NCBI RefSeq assembly: GCF_012563545.1
Contig: NZ_CP050804.1
Coordinates: 1,302,001-1,366,000 of the forward strand
Length of the DNA stretch: 64,000 bases
Reading direction: 5' to 3'
From: Arcanobacterium buesumense
GTDB taxonomy: Bacteria > Actinomycetota > Actinomycetes > Actinomycetales > Actinomycetaceae
Below, piece by piece: positions 25,173 to 33,283 of the stretch (its first letter is position 1; each line of letters starts with the position of its first letter). The notes under the pieces are model-generated. The model was not told the DNA's origin, ran no database searches, and saw only the letters and a program-made list of their open reading frames with translations. The position numbers and the translations under genes were made by a program.

Positions 25173-26108
25173 TTAATGCTCATCTAAACCATGCGCAAGC
25201 TTTTCATGCTCGCTATGCTCTTTAGGCTCAAATTGGAAGGTGCTGTGCGCAATGGGCAGATGAAAATGCCCTTGAGCGCATTCTTCGAGTTGATGTAAAA
25301 ACTCAGCTCGCTGATCATCCGTCGTCCCCGACGAAATCGCAATATGTGCCGTGAGTGATACCACGCCAGTTTGGATCGTCGATACGTGCAAATCATGAAC
25401 TTCTTCAACAAAGGTCAAGCCCAAAAAATGCTCGTAAATTTCGTGAGCATCAAGATCCTCTGGTGTTGCTTCCATCAAAATACGTAACGCACTCCGAAGC
25501 AATATTACCGCTCGTGGAGCCATCAAGATTGCAACGAAAAGCGCGGCTACCCCGTCGGCACGTTCCCATCCGGTCGCATAGTAAATAACTGCTGAGACAA
25601 TAACTGCCAACGAACCTAACGTGTCGGTCAGAACTTCAAGAAATGCCGCTTTCATATTCAGCGACTCATGGCGACCGCCGAAAAGCACAAAAATCGATAA
25701 CGCGTTTGCAACAAGGCCAATAAGCGCAGCGATAAACATTGGTTCGACGTCGATTATCACCGGGCTAATCAGCCGCATAATGGCATGATAGCCAACCCAA
25801 AAACAGATCAGGAAAAGCATACCGGCCTGCACTGCTGCGGCGATGATCTCTATCCGTCCCCATCCCCAGGTATAGGTTGTATCACGAGGACGACGCAATA
25901 AATACGCAGCACCTAAGGCTACAACCAATCCCGAAGAGTCAACGAACATGTGGCCGGCATCGGCAAGCAAACTAAGCGAACCAGAAATAAGTCCGCCAAT
26001 GACCTCAACAATAAGAACTGTTGAGGTAATAAGTAATGCTGCACTAAGCCGAGCACGCGAACTGGTAGCACTACCATGATCGTGTCCATGGGAATGATGA
26101 TGACCCAT
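25173..26108 (-). CDS. Cation diffusion facilitator (CDF) metal exporter
   Basis: A 311-residue inner-membrane antiporter that exports divalent metal (Zn2+, Co2+, Cd2+ or Mn2+) against protons. The start is ATG 26108 behind a strong AGGAGG; an ATG 15 bases upstream would overlap that site. The N-terminus is His-rich (MGHHHSHGHDHGS), as in ZitB/CzcD-type proteins. Six helices follow; helix 2 has LLADAGHMFVDSSGL and helix 5 LEVLTDTLGSLAVIVS. These are the HxxxD and DxxxD metal-site patterns, whose H-D-D-type residues favour Zn or Cd. The C-terminal cytoplasmic domain and a further His/Glu-rich tail follow. It is convergent with the DeoR gene, 5 bases away. Confidence 0.92.
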   Translation of the reverse strand: MGHHHSHGHDHGSATSSRARLSAALLITSTVLIVEVIGGLISGSLSLLADAGHMFVDSSGLVVALGAAYLLRRPRDTTYTWGWGRIEIIAAAVQAGMLFLICFWVGYHAIMRLISPVIIDVEPMFIAALIGLVANALSIFVLFGGRHESLNMKAAFLEVLTDTLGSLAVIVSAVIYYATGWERADGVAALFVAILMAPRAVILLRSALRILMEATPEDLDAHEIYEHFLGLTFVEEVHDLHVSTIQTGVVSLTAHIAISSGTTDDQRAEFLHQLEECAQGHFHLPIAHSTFQFEPKEHSEHEKLAHGLDEH

Positions 26109-26330
26109 TATCCGCCTCCTCATGCGTTGTACACCTTGTTAGGTTTCCAACAAATACGCGTATTTAGCCTAAGATAACTCCCATCTTACGCCAACTACGC
26201 CCGAATATATCAATGAACTTCGCCTAGTCGAACTTAGACTCGAACCTCTAGGACTTTAAGCTAATGATCTACCAGATATGTTAGGGTACCCTGAATTGTC
26301 ACTATATATTAGTAATTCGATAGGACGTTC

Positions 26331-28895
26331 ATGAAACTATTTAAGCTCGTTGCCGCACTAGCAATAAGCAGTCTTGCGCTGAGTTCGCTTCTCATTCCAG
26401 CTACGGCAACCCCGTCATCAGCAGCAACGGAACAAGACGGATTCAATATCTCTCTCGAAGAAATTACTGACGGTTCACAACGGCATTTGCAATGGTCACA
26501 CACGAACTGCATTCCAGTGACTGGTGAAACCGCAACCGTTACCTACACATTGACCAAAGATGGCACTGATATCCCTATAAAAGGTCTAACTCAACTTCAA
26601 TTACAGCCTAGCGATGCCGGAACGTATCATCTTGACGCCGTATGTGTCTACAGCCAATGGCTCCAACCGGTGAAAAAATCTATGGAGTTAACAGTAACTG
26701 CCTTACCACAAAATCCAGAACCACCGGCAAACAATCCGCAAGAAGACGGACCTTTTACACTCTATTTCGATAAGGTAGGCGAAGGTGATGACGCAAAACT
26801 CACCTGGCGTACCGAAGGATGCCGCGCTCCTCGTCCAGTCGAGATCACGCTCACACGCGATAACACCCCAATCAATATCGAAAATATGCATGAACTAGCT
26901 CTTAAAGATCAGCCAGCTGGAACATATACAATGCATGCCAAGTGCTCCCCTGAGTGGCTCGCACCAACGACTCTCACTAAATCCATTGAAGTCACTCCGT
27001 CACAACCGGCTGAGCCAGATCAACCAACGCCACAACCACAACCTACACCTGATAAGGACATGTCAATCGACGTAGCTGAATTCAACGAGTCTCTCGCTGG
27101 GCGTACCCTATCTTGGAACGTTTCTGGTTGTTCAGTAAAGAATGAAAAAACCGTGAATGTTTCGGTACTTTTCAATGGCCACAAGGTAGAACTTCTGCGT
27201 TCCTCACGTACTGAAAGTGTCAACGCTTCCCAGTGGCCAACTGGCGTCTACACGATCGAAGCACAATGCCAATCGCTTGCTGATCAACAGGTCTATGCCA
27301 CTCAATCACGCGATATCACATTGTCACGCGCGAATTTACCCGTCACTTTCGCCGGTGAGCCACTAAACTATCTCATTCCGCGCCCTGGTGACCGGGTACG
27401 CATTTCAACCCAACCGTTACACCACCGACTAGCTCTCTCAGACGGCACTACAGCTGAACCATTTGCCCCAGGCGAAGATATCGAACTCTTTGTTGCTTTC
27501 GACGATTCTCCAGAGCGCACCAGCGTCGGCCATATCACTGCTGACGCCAGCGGCCATGCTGATACCACCATGTGGATTCCATTCAACGACGATGCCAAGA
27601 GTTTTACTATTTTTGCTATCGGTGCAACACATAAATACCAGCTCGACTATCGCTCATTGCTGACAACAAAGCCACCATACGGTATTACAGCGTCTAAGGC
27701 TGACGCAACGGTTCGTAATATCCGCGTCTCTTCGTATCGTAACGATGAACTGTCCAGTGATAATGCCTTCACCAAGAACAGCACAATCGCCGTGAAAGTT
27801 CTTGATCCGTCAGGAAAAATGGTGATGAGCATTCCAGCAACAACCACTAATGACGGTTCGTTAGATACTGTCATCTCATTACCTAGTGGTCTTGCCGATG
27901 GCCGCTACACGGTACTTGCCTCCACTCCTTTGGGACTGCGCGGTAACTATGCTGCCTATTTCTACCTCAAAGATAATGAGGCATGGGCACAATGGAATGA
28001 ACCACCAACACCGCAAGCTGAGTCTCATGCCTGGAAGTTGTCCTACCCTGAGTTGACGGTCAAGCAACAAGGAACCACCGAAGGCACACTGGTAGCAACG
28101 TTGTTTGGTAAGGATCGCGGAGTGCCGCATGGCATCACATACACTCTCGGAACAAACGCACCAACATGGGTAAGCGTTGATGCGAAAACTGGAACAATTA
28201 CTGTCACTCCAGATGAATACGTTGCCACCCAAAACTACACTTTTATGGTTATCGCAACGCATTCGGACGGCATAAAAGCTGAATTACCAGTAAATGTCGC
28301 TGTTCTTCCAGCATCTGCCTCACAGCCTGATTCATACGCTTGGGCATTGTCTTATCCAGATCTCACAATCAAACAGCAAGAAACTGCGAAACTGGATGTT
28401 ATTGCAACACTATTTGGCAAGGACCGCGGTATGCCACAAGGCATCACTTTCACCGCTGGCCCGCAGATGCCAAGTTGGCTCAACGTTGACTCACAATCTG
28501 GAACAATTACTGTTCACCCAGATGAGTACGTTGAGTTACGTGATTATAGCTTTAGCGTGACCGCTATGTATGCAGATGATCTGTACAAAAACATTCCGGT
28601 CAATATCAAGGTAGTCGAAGCTGATCCACAAACCAGCTTCCCACTATTCCCGCTTAAGCCGGGTAAAGAGGTTATTCCAGCTCTAACGCTTACTCCTGCC
28701 TCACCACAAAATGAGCACGTATCAGAAGCACAACAGAAACAGGCTACCGAAAAAGAACAGCCACAAACGCCTAACGTAGTTACTGCTCAATCAGCGAACT
28801 TAGCTCAAACTGGATTTGCCGGATTTGGTCTTGTAGGTTTTGCCTTATTATTCGTTGCTACCGGAACTATCCTCCGGCATAAGCGTCAATCATAA
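26331..28895 (+). CDS. Large cell-wall-anchored surface protein with three cysteine-paired repeats and two YP-type repeats
   Basis: An 854-residue secreted protein with signal peptide MKLFKLVAALAISSLALSSL. Three divergent repeats of about 90 residues lie near 34-125, 137-225 and 240-335. Each has an xC...A(V/K/Q)C pair (TNC/AVC, EGC/AKC, SGC/AQC) that could form a disulphide, and they are separated by Pro-rich linkers. A middle region resembles Ig-like/chain-of-beta-strand adhesin modules. Two close repeats follow (about 570-660 and 672-765) with YP-LT-KQQ, TLFGKDRG and SG-ITV-PDEYV, resembling Rib/YPDG-type long-repeat domains. The sorting signal LAQTG (824-828), hydrophobic helix and RHKRQS tail end it. 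It is likely an adhesin or stalk. No sortase lies beside it. Function is not recognised beyond surface display. Confidence 0.85.
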   Translation: MKLFKLVAALAISSLALSSLLIPATATPSSAATEQDGFNISLEEITDGSQRHLQWSHTNCIPVTGETATVTYTLTKDGTDIPIKGLTQLQLQPSDAGTYHLDAVCVYSQWLQPVKKSMELTVTALPQNPEPPANNPQEDGPFTLYFDKVGEGDDAKLTWRTEGCRAPRPVEITLTRDNTPINIENMHELALKDQPAGTYTMHAKCSPEWLAPTTLTKSIEVTPSQPAEPDQPTPQPQPTPDKDMSIDVAEFNESLAGRTLSWNVSGCSVKNEKTVNVSVLFNGHKVELLRSSRTESVNASQWPTGVYTIEAQCQSLADQQVYATQSRDITLSRANLPVTFAGEPLNYLIPRPGDRVRISTQPLHHRLALSDGTTAEPFAPGEDIELFVAFDDSPERTSVGHITADASGHADTTMWIPFNDDAKSFTIFAIGATHKYQLDYRSLLTTKPPYGITASKADATVRNIRVSSYRNDELSSDNAFTKNSTIAVKVLDPSGKMVMSIPATTTNDGSLDTVISLPSGLADGRYTVLASTPLGLRGNYAAYFYLKDNEAWAQWNEPPTPQAESHAWKLSYPELTVKQQGTTEGTLVATLFGKDRGVPHGITYTLGTNAPTWVSVDAKTGTITVTPDEYVATQNYTFMVIATHSDGIKAELPVNVAVLPASASQPDSYAWALSYPDLTIKQQETAKLDVIATLFGKDRGMPQGITFTAGPQMPSWLNVDSQSGTITVHPDEYVELRDYSFSVTAMYADDLYKNIPVNIKVVEADPQTSFPLFPLKPGKEVIPALTLTPASPQNEHVSEAQQKQATEKEQPQTPNVVTAQSANLAQTGFAGFGLVGFALLFVATGTILRHKRQS

Positions 28896-28913
28896 CTCGT
28901 AATCAGATAGCTA

Positions 28914-28950
28914 AGTGCGGGGAGTACCATGACGATGTACTCCCCGCACT
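28914..28950. terminator. Bidirectional hairpin terminator between the two surface-protein genes
   Basis: Arms AGTGCGGGGAGTAC (28914-28927) and its exact complement (28937-28950) enclose a 9-base loop between convergent stops at 28895 and 28973. The + strand runs into GTTCGTTACTTCTT. Confidence 0.75.
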
Positions 28951-28972
28951 GTTCGTTACTTCTTAGCTTTCG

Positions 28973-31234
28973 TTACTTCCTATAGCTTGCCCTTTGGCGA
29001 GCAAGTAACGCTCCTGCTACACCGAATACCAAGGCTGTTAACGCTATTCCAAAAGGAAGATTCACGCCAGTTTTTGCCAAACTTCCGCCTGGCTCAGGCG
29101 TCTCCGGAGTTGGCGGAACATTCGGAGGAATATGAGTATTAGTAACAACAAAACCAGACAGTACATCACCGCTTACTACTGATGTATATCCGTCAACTGG
29201 CTCTTCAACGACCGAGTACTCGATAAGATGTCCAGCCTTCATCTTAACCAGTCCTTCAAACTGTGCTGACCAGTTATTATCTGCGTTTAGCTCACGAGTA
29301 ATCCCTGTGCGAACGCCGTCAGCAACTAGTTCAACAACTACCCGATCTGGACGTTTACCATTTTGATTGTTGTTACCATCCCATACCTTCGATACGGGCA
29401 CCGTAACCACATCAGGATTGTTGACAACTTTGACAACTCCGGGAACTGCCATTGACACTAAAACACCATCATCGTTCTTCCCCGCCTGAATAGGAATGTC
29501 AAATGCGGTGTAGGGATGAGAAATAACGTATGGCTCTGGAACACTAATCTCTTTTACTAGATACCGCCCCGGTGTTAAAGAAGGTTCTCCAGCAGGTGTA
29601 AATATGCCATCGTTATCCGTAACGAAAGTTCCATCTTGAGGGTCAAAATCGTCAAGTTTTATTTGACGTACATTAACTTGCTCGCACTGTTGGGCATCCG
29701 TACCATCGCATACTTCTATTTCTTCAGCTCCGGTCATGTCAGGAACACGTCCACACGCCGTCGTCGAATCGTCAACAACCTGATACAAAGCAAATTTTGC
29801 ACCAGCAATCGGCGCTCCGTCTGGATCTGTTTTCTCGACCCGGAACGTTCCTGGATTCTTCTTGTAAGTGAAGTACAAATACTGTGTTTCTAGTCCTACC
29901 GTCTTATGATACGAAAGCTTAATGTTAGGCGCAGACTTAAACTGTGGAATTCCACCCGAATTCATGGAATCAAATATGCCATCTTCTTCTACCGGCAAGT
30001 CATTATCCACATATGTATAGCCAGGAATATCCTTCTTTACCGATTCGAATGTTGGCTTGTACGGCAGATCTTTATCTCCATAGTCAAGGAAACTATTTGT
30101 TGCACTATCGTAATTCATCACCCGTAAACCCGAAGCTGAAGCCCATGTTCCCGGTTGACGCATGGAGAACTCGTACGGCCAGCGGCCTAAACCAAAACTC
30201 CCTGCTCCATCTGCAATCTGTACTTCACCAGAGCTCTGAGCGATACTTGGATATTTTTCTGCCAAGTCTGGATATATGTCTGCACTTTTTTGTCCAGCTA
30301 AAACTGGAGCTAAGAATTGCTCTTGCGATTCAAGACACTGAATCGTTGTATATGTGGAGCCTTCTAACGGTCCAGACCATCGTGCTAATGGCCGATGAGG
30401 TAGTTTCAGTGCATTACCGTCTGCATCGAGCTGGTCAATTCCCAGGGCCTGCCGATATTCTGAATCCAGCACATAGCGAAAATCAGCATAAGCTGGAATC
30501 GACACATACAGGCCATTTGCCTTAGCTCCAATAGAACCGCCTTGAGTATCGCCGGTAGAACCTGTACCGATCGTCATTCCGCCGCCATCACCGAATACTG
30601 GCAAATATGCATCCCATACAAATGTATGTTCTTCATTAAACTCAAACAAATCATCGAAGACGACGTGTTTGGGCTCAAAGAATCCTGATGGGCGATCTGG
30701 AACATGGCTCCAGTCTCCATTGCTCTTCTTCACCACAACTGATTCTTGGTCCGCTGGATCGTATAGGTCTCGATCGATTGGTTGCCCATCAAGCATCATG
30801 TTCTCAACAGGCTTCCAAGTGTAGGGATCATTCGTATCACGGCGAGTATATTGCCATGTCACACCTAAGCGAAACTGGTTAGTAGGCGCAACGTTATCAC
30901 CAGCTTGTTGGTCTTGATCGTAGAACCAGTGCATCGTTGTACGTATCCCATCACACGGGTTAATGACCGTGCGGAAAGCAAACGTTGATAACGGAGTGAT
31001 CTGTGGGTTGTCTAAGCGAAGGCACCCATCTCCGTCGCCCCCCCCTGGCTGCCACTGCGGATCCACTTGGCCATGAATCCATTGATACGACAACGTATAT
31101 TTTGGAAACGGCCGATTCGCCGCATTCACCGGAAGAGTAACCGCAACAATAATCGCTGTGACGAGACTCGCCACTATGCCGATAATCGCAAGTGCTTTCA
31201 TCCGGATTTGTCGTGTTCCTAGCGATAATCGCAT
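28973..31234 (-). CDS. Cell-wall-anchored surface protein with SpaA/Cna-B type isopeptide domains
   Basis: A 753-residue protein from ATG 31234 (GGGTGG upstream); a GTG four codons earlier has no ribosome site. Signal peptide MRLSLGTRQIRMKALAIIGI plus a hydrophobic run ends near ANA. Residues about 45-440 show no family I recognise; they are rich in Tyr, Trp and Asp. A SpaA-type pilin domain begins at FRVEKTDPDGAPIAGAKFAL (about 470-610). A Cna-B domain begins at VPVSKVWDGNNNQNGKRPD (about 610-700), with the Lys and downstream Glu pattern of self-forming isopeptide bonds. LAKTG (719-723), a helix and a basic tail follow. It resembles a single-gene tip adhesin or pilin without a local pilin sortase. 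A run of eight G in the coding strand (31045-31038, residues 64-66) is a possible switch. Confidence 0.88.
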   Translation of the reverse strand: MRLSLGTRQIRMKALAIIGIVASLVTAIIVAVTLPVNAANRPFPKYTLSYQWIHGQVDPQWQPGGGDGDGCLRLDNPQITPLSTFAFRTVINPCDGIRTTMHWFYDQDQQAGDNVAPTNQFRLGVTWQYTRRDTNDPYTWKPVENMMLDGQPIDRDLYDPADQESVVVKKSNGDWSHVPDRPSGFFEPKHVVFDDLFEFNEEHTFVWDAYLPVFGDGGGMTIGTGSTGDTQGGSIGAKANGLYVSIPAYADFRYVLDSEYRQALGIDQLDADGNALKLPHRPLARWSGPLEGSTYTTIQCLESQEQFLAPVLAGQKSADIYPDLAEKYPSIAQSSGEVQIADGAGSFGLGRWPYEFSMRQPGTWASASGLRVMNYDSATNSFLDYGDKDLPYKPTFESVKKDIPGYTYVDNDLPVEEDGIFDSMNSGGIPQFKSAPNIKLSYHKTVGLETQYLYFTYKKNPGTFRVEKTDPDGAPIAGAKFALYQVVDDSTTACGRVPDMTGAEEIEVCDGTDAQQCEQVNVRQIKLDDFDPQDGTFVTDNDGIFTPAGEPSLTPGRYLVKEISVPEPYVISHPYTAFDIPIQAGKNDDGVLVSMAVPGVVKVVNNPDVVTVPVSKVWDGNNNQNGKRPDRVVVELVADGVRTGITRELNADNNWSAQFEGLVKMKAGHLIEYSVVEEPVDGYTSVVSGDVLSGFVVTNTHIPPNVPPTPETPEPGGSLAKTGVNLPFGIALTALVFGVAGALLARQRASYRK

Positions 31235-31271
31235 AATATTCGCCACCCAGTAAGAAGATCAAGAAATGCCA

Positions 31272-31289
31272 GTGAAATAAACATTTCAC
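31272..31289. promoter_or_regulatory. Palindrome in the leader of the SpaA/Cna-B surface-protein gene
   Basis: GTGAAAT and ATTTCAC are exact 7-bp arms around AAAC, located 38 bases before the start codon. It could be an operator or an mRNA leader hairpin. Confidence 0.4.
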
Positions 31290-31296
31290 CCGTAAT

Positions 31297-31321
31297 ATAA
31301 GATAAATATCTTATTATCGTA
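31297..31321 (-). promoter_or_regulatory. AT-rich palindrome next to the -10 box of the surface-protein promoter
   Basis: ATAAGATA and TATCTTAT (31297-31314) are exact 8-bp arms around AA. Read on the minus strand, they follow a -10-like TACGAT (31321-31316). A -35-like TTGCAC lies at 31345-31340 with an 18-base spacer. The placement over the transcription start fits a repressor site; the protein is unknown. Confidence 0.45.
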
Positions 31322-31370
31322 TCACGCAATATAGCTGTTGTGCAATGATAAGAAACACACCGTTTAGTCA

Positions 31371-32579
31371 CTAGAGTGCTTCGTACGAAGACTTCCCTTG
31401 TAACACCGGATGGACATAGCACCACAGCGCAGAAATGATACAGACGGCGACACCGAAAACTATTGGTAGCACATGATTCCAACTGTATAAAGCAGTAGAG
31501 CCAATCGGGGCTATAGCATACGCAATACCACCGTTAGCGTTAAGAATCCCAGCTAGCCCACCTTGCTCATGGTGCTCAACTAGCTTTGTTGGACCAGCGT
31601 TATAGCCGGTTAAAGCCAGCCCCATTCCCAGGCCTATAGCAGCACACGCCACGAGATACACTCCCATGTGAGACGGGAGGAAAAGACACGCAACGCCAAG
31701 GCCAAGCATAAGAGTTCCTCGTCGTAACAAAACCGTTGGCTTCCACTTAGATACTGGTGCCACAACCGCTTGCCCGATAATCATCGCTATTCCCATCACG
31801 ACCATACACAACGCAATCAACCCCGCTGAATAGCGCGGTTCGACGTCGAGCCCGTCTTGTAAAATAAACCCGAAAATCGTACCTACGCTAGCAAAGACAA
31901 GATAATCTAACAGACCGACGCTGAGGAACGGGAAAACTCGCGGATCGCGATAATGGATAGTTGCCGGCTTATCTACTCGATAGGTTTGGCTAGCAGGACT
32001 GAAAAATATGACAAGAACACATATTCCTACGCCCATCATCAGTGGCATAACAACAAGCGGAAGCATAATACCGCCTAAAGCAGCTAGTGCCCCGCCGATT
32101 ATTGCTCCCAGAATTGATGCGATTCCTTGTGCTGCGCCTAAAGCACCAACTCCTTTGATTCGTTCACGTTCAGTAACCGTGTGAGTAACAATATATGTCT
32201 GCGACGACGGCGCAACAGCAGCAATCGCGCCACCATAAATAACACCTCGGGTCAGCAGAATCAACGCAACTAACACCCCAGTACTGAGGTATCCAGATAG
32301 CCCTAGATGGGATACATAGGCAAAACTAGCGAGCGCGATAAATCCAACGAACATTGATATCAGGAGGACACGGCGAGTTCCTAAGCGTAAGGACGCTCGG
32401 CCCCACATTCCAGCAAAACTTGCGAACATCACTGCTGCAGTTGAGATGGCTGCCCCAATATGCCATTCAGCTAAGCCAAGCTCTCGTGCTAACGGAGCCA
32501 ATATAGGGTTGAGAATCATCTGTCCCATAAAAGCTAAAAGCACAGTGAAAAGCAGTATTGGAAATTCCTTATTTCGCAT
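31371..32579 (-). CDS. MFS transporter at the end of the ECF/ABC operon
   Basis: A 402-residue carrier with 12 predicted helices. Helix 1 to the 2-3 loop shows FMGQMILNPILAPLARELGLAEW and the loop GMWGRASLRLGTRRVLL, as in drug/siderophore exporters of the major facilitator superfamily (the usual GxLaDrxGrr loop is GMWGRASLRLGTRR here). It lies 38 bases after the TetR gene in the same direction, so it is probably the last gene of the seven-gene iron-box operon. Partnering an importer set with an MFS exporter is usual where a metallophore or its toxic by-product must be cleared. The substrate is unknown. Confidence 0.82.
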   Translation of the reverse strand: MRNKEFPILLFTVLLAFMGQMILNPILAPLARELGLAEWHIGAAISTAAVMFASFAGMWGRASLRLGTRRVLLISMFVGFIALASFAYVSHLGLSGYLSTGVLVALILLTRGVIYGGAIAAVAPSSQTYIVTHTVTERERIKGVGALGAAQGIASILGAIIGGALAALGGIMLPLVVMPLMMGVGICVLVIFFSPASQTYRVDKPATIHYRDPRVFPFLSVGLLDYLVFASVGTIFGFILQDGLDVEPRYSAGLIALCMVVMGIAMIIGQAVVAPVSKWKPTVLLRRGTLMLGLGVACLFLPSHMGVYLVACAAIGLGMGLALTGYNAGPTKLVEHHEQGGLAGILNANGGIAYAIAPIGSTALYSWNHVLPIVFGVAVCIISALWCYVHPVLQGKSSYEAL

Positions 32580-32617
32580 TGTTACGTCTCTATTCGTTCA
32601 AGAGCGCCTTATATTTA

Positions 32618-33283
32618 CTAGCCGAAACTATTGCTAGGTGGCCGTATTCCAGCTTCTAAGGCGGTGATAATAAATTCTATTTTTGGTTCCACAAGATCAC
32701 GATAAATGTCAGAGCTATTAAGAAGACTGGAGAAATCTGTACCTAATTGTTGGTTAGTAAGTTCTAGGTTCCGTTGGATAAGCTCTTGGCGTTCGTGATC
32801 TTTCGGGTCAGCACGGTAGGCGCTGACTCCTAAATGGATGGTGATTGTCGTATCGCCAATAAAGTCCAGTGCGAAAAGAACGATATCTTTGCTAAGCCCG
32901 GCATCGGTGAAATCTTCAACGATCGTTGGTACGCGCTTCATAAAATTAACCTGCGGGAACGGATAGGTGTAGAGCGTGAGGGCAAAACCCGGAAAGGCCT
33001 CGCACAATTCCCAACAGTAACGCGACCAGGCACGTAACATCTGTGGCCAGGAAGTTTTCGGAGCCACCCATGGCCGACGACGAGCAATTTCTTCTAACCC
33101 GGCAGCAACTAGATCGTCACGAGACTTGTAGAGCCGATATAAGCTTGGCGCACCAACACCAACTGCTTGTGCCGCCTGGGACATAGTGAACTTATCTATA
33201 CCAATCTGTAGAACTGCGTCGATAACTTGATCGGCAGTGAACTTTGGCTTTGGACCAGTTTTACGTCCCAGGGGCATACGCAT
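32618..33283 (-). CDS. TetR family regulator inside the ECF/ABC operon
   Basis: A 221-residue regulator. The start is placed at the ATG at 33283, which overlaps the stop of the preceding ABC gene in TAATG, giving MRMPLGRKTGPKPKF; an in-frame ATG five codons upstream is closer to its purine run than is usual. The HTH covers about residues 14-60 with FTADQVIDAVLQIGIDKFTMSQAAQAVGVGAPSLYRLYKSRDDL; note LYRLYKSRDDL in place of the common LYxHFxxKexL. The C-terminal ligand domain is all-helical. Translational coupling to the ABC exporter-like gene suggests that it senses the transported compound and controls the operon or the MFS gene downstream. Confidence 0.85.
   Translation of the reverse strand: MRMPLGRKTGPKPKFTADQVIDAVLQIGIDKFTMSQAAQAVGVGAPSLYRLYKSRDDLVAAGLEEIARRRPWVAPKTSWPQMLRAWSRYCWELCEAFPGFALTLYTYPFPQVNFMKRVPTIVEDFTDAGLSKDIVLFALDFIGDTTITIHLGVSAYRADPKDHERQELIQRNLELTNQQLGTDFSSLLNSSDIYRDLVEPKIEFIITALEAGIRPPSNSFG

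Noticed and set aside
26164..26172. TTAGCCTAA core resembling the centre of a DtxR box before the CDF exporter gene
   Set aside because: Only about 12 of 19 positions fit the full iron-box consensus and the left flank does not match, so it is within chance for an AT-rich gap.
26281..26295. TTAGGGTACCCTGAA palindrome before the 854-residue surface protein, considered as an iron box
   Set aside because: The length and spacing do not fit the 19-base DtxR consensus; only a 10-bp GGGTACCC-centred palindrome remains, which may or may not be an operator.
29944..30525. 193-codon open frame on the + strand
   Set aside because: It lies entirely opposite the SpaA/Cna-B gene, has no recognisable domains and no ribosome site; it is a shadow of the real gene.
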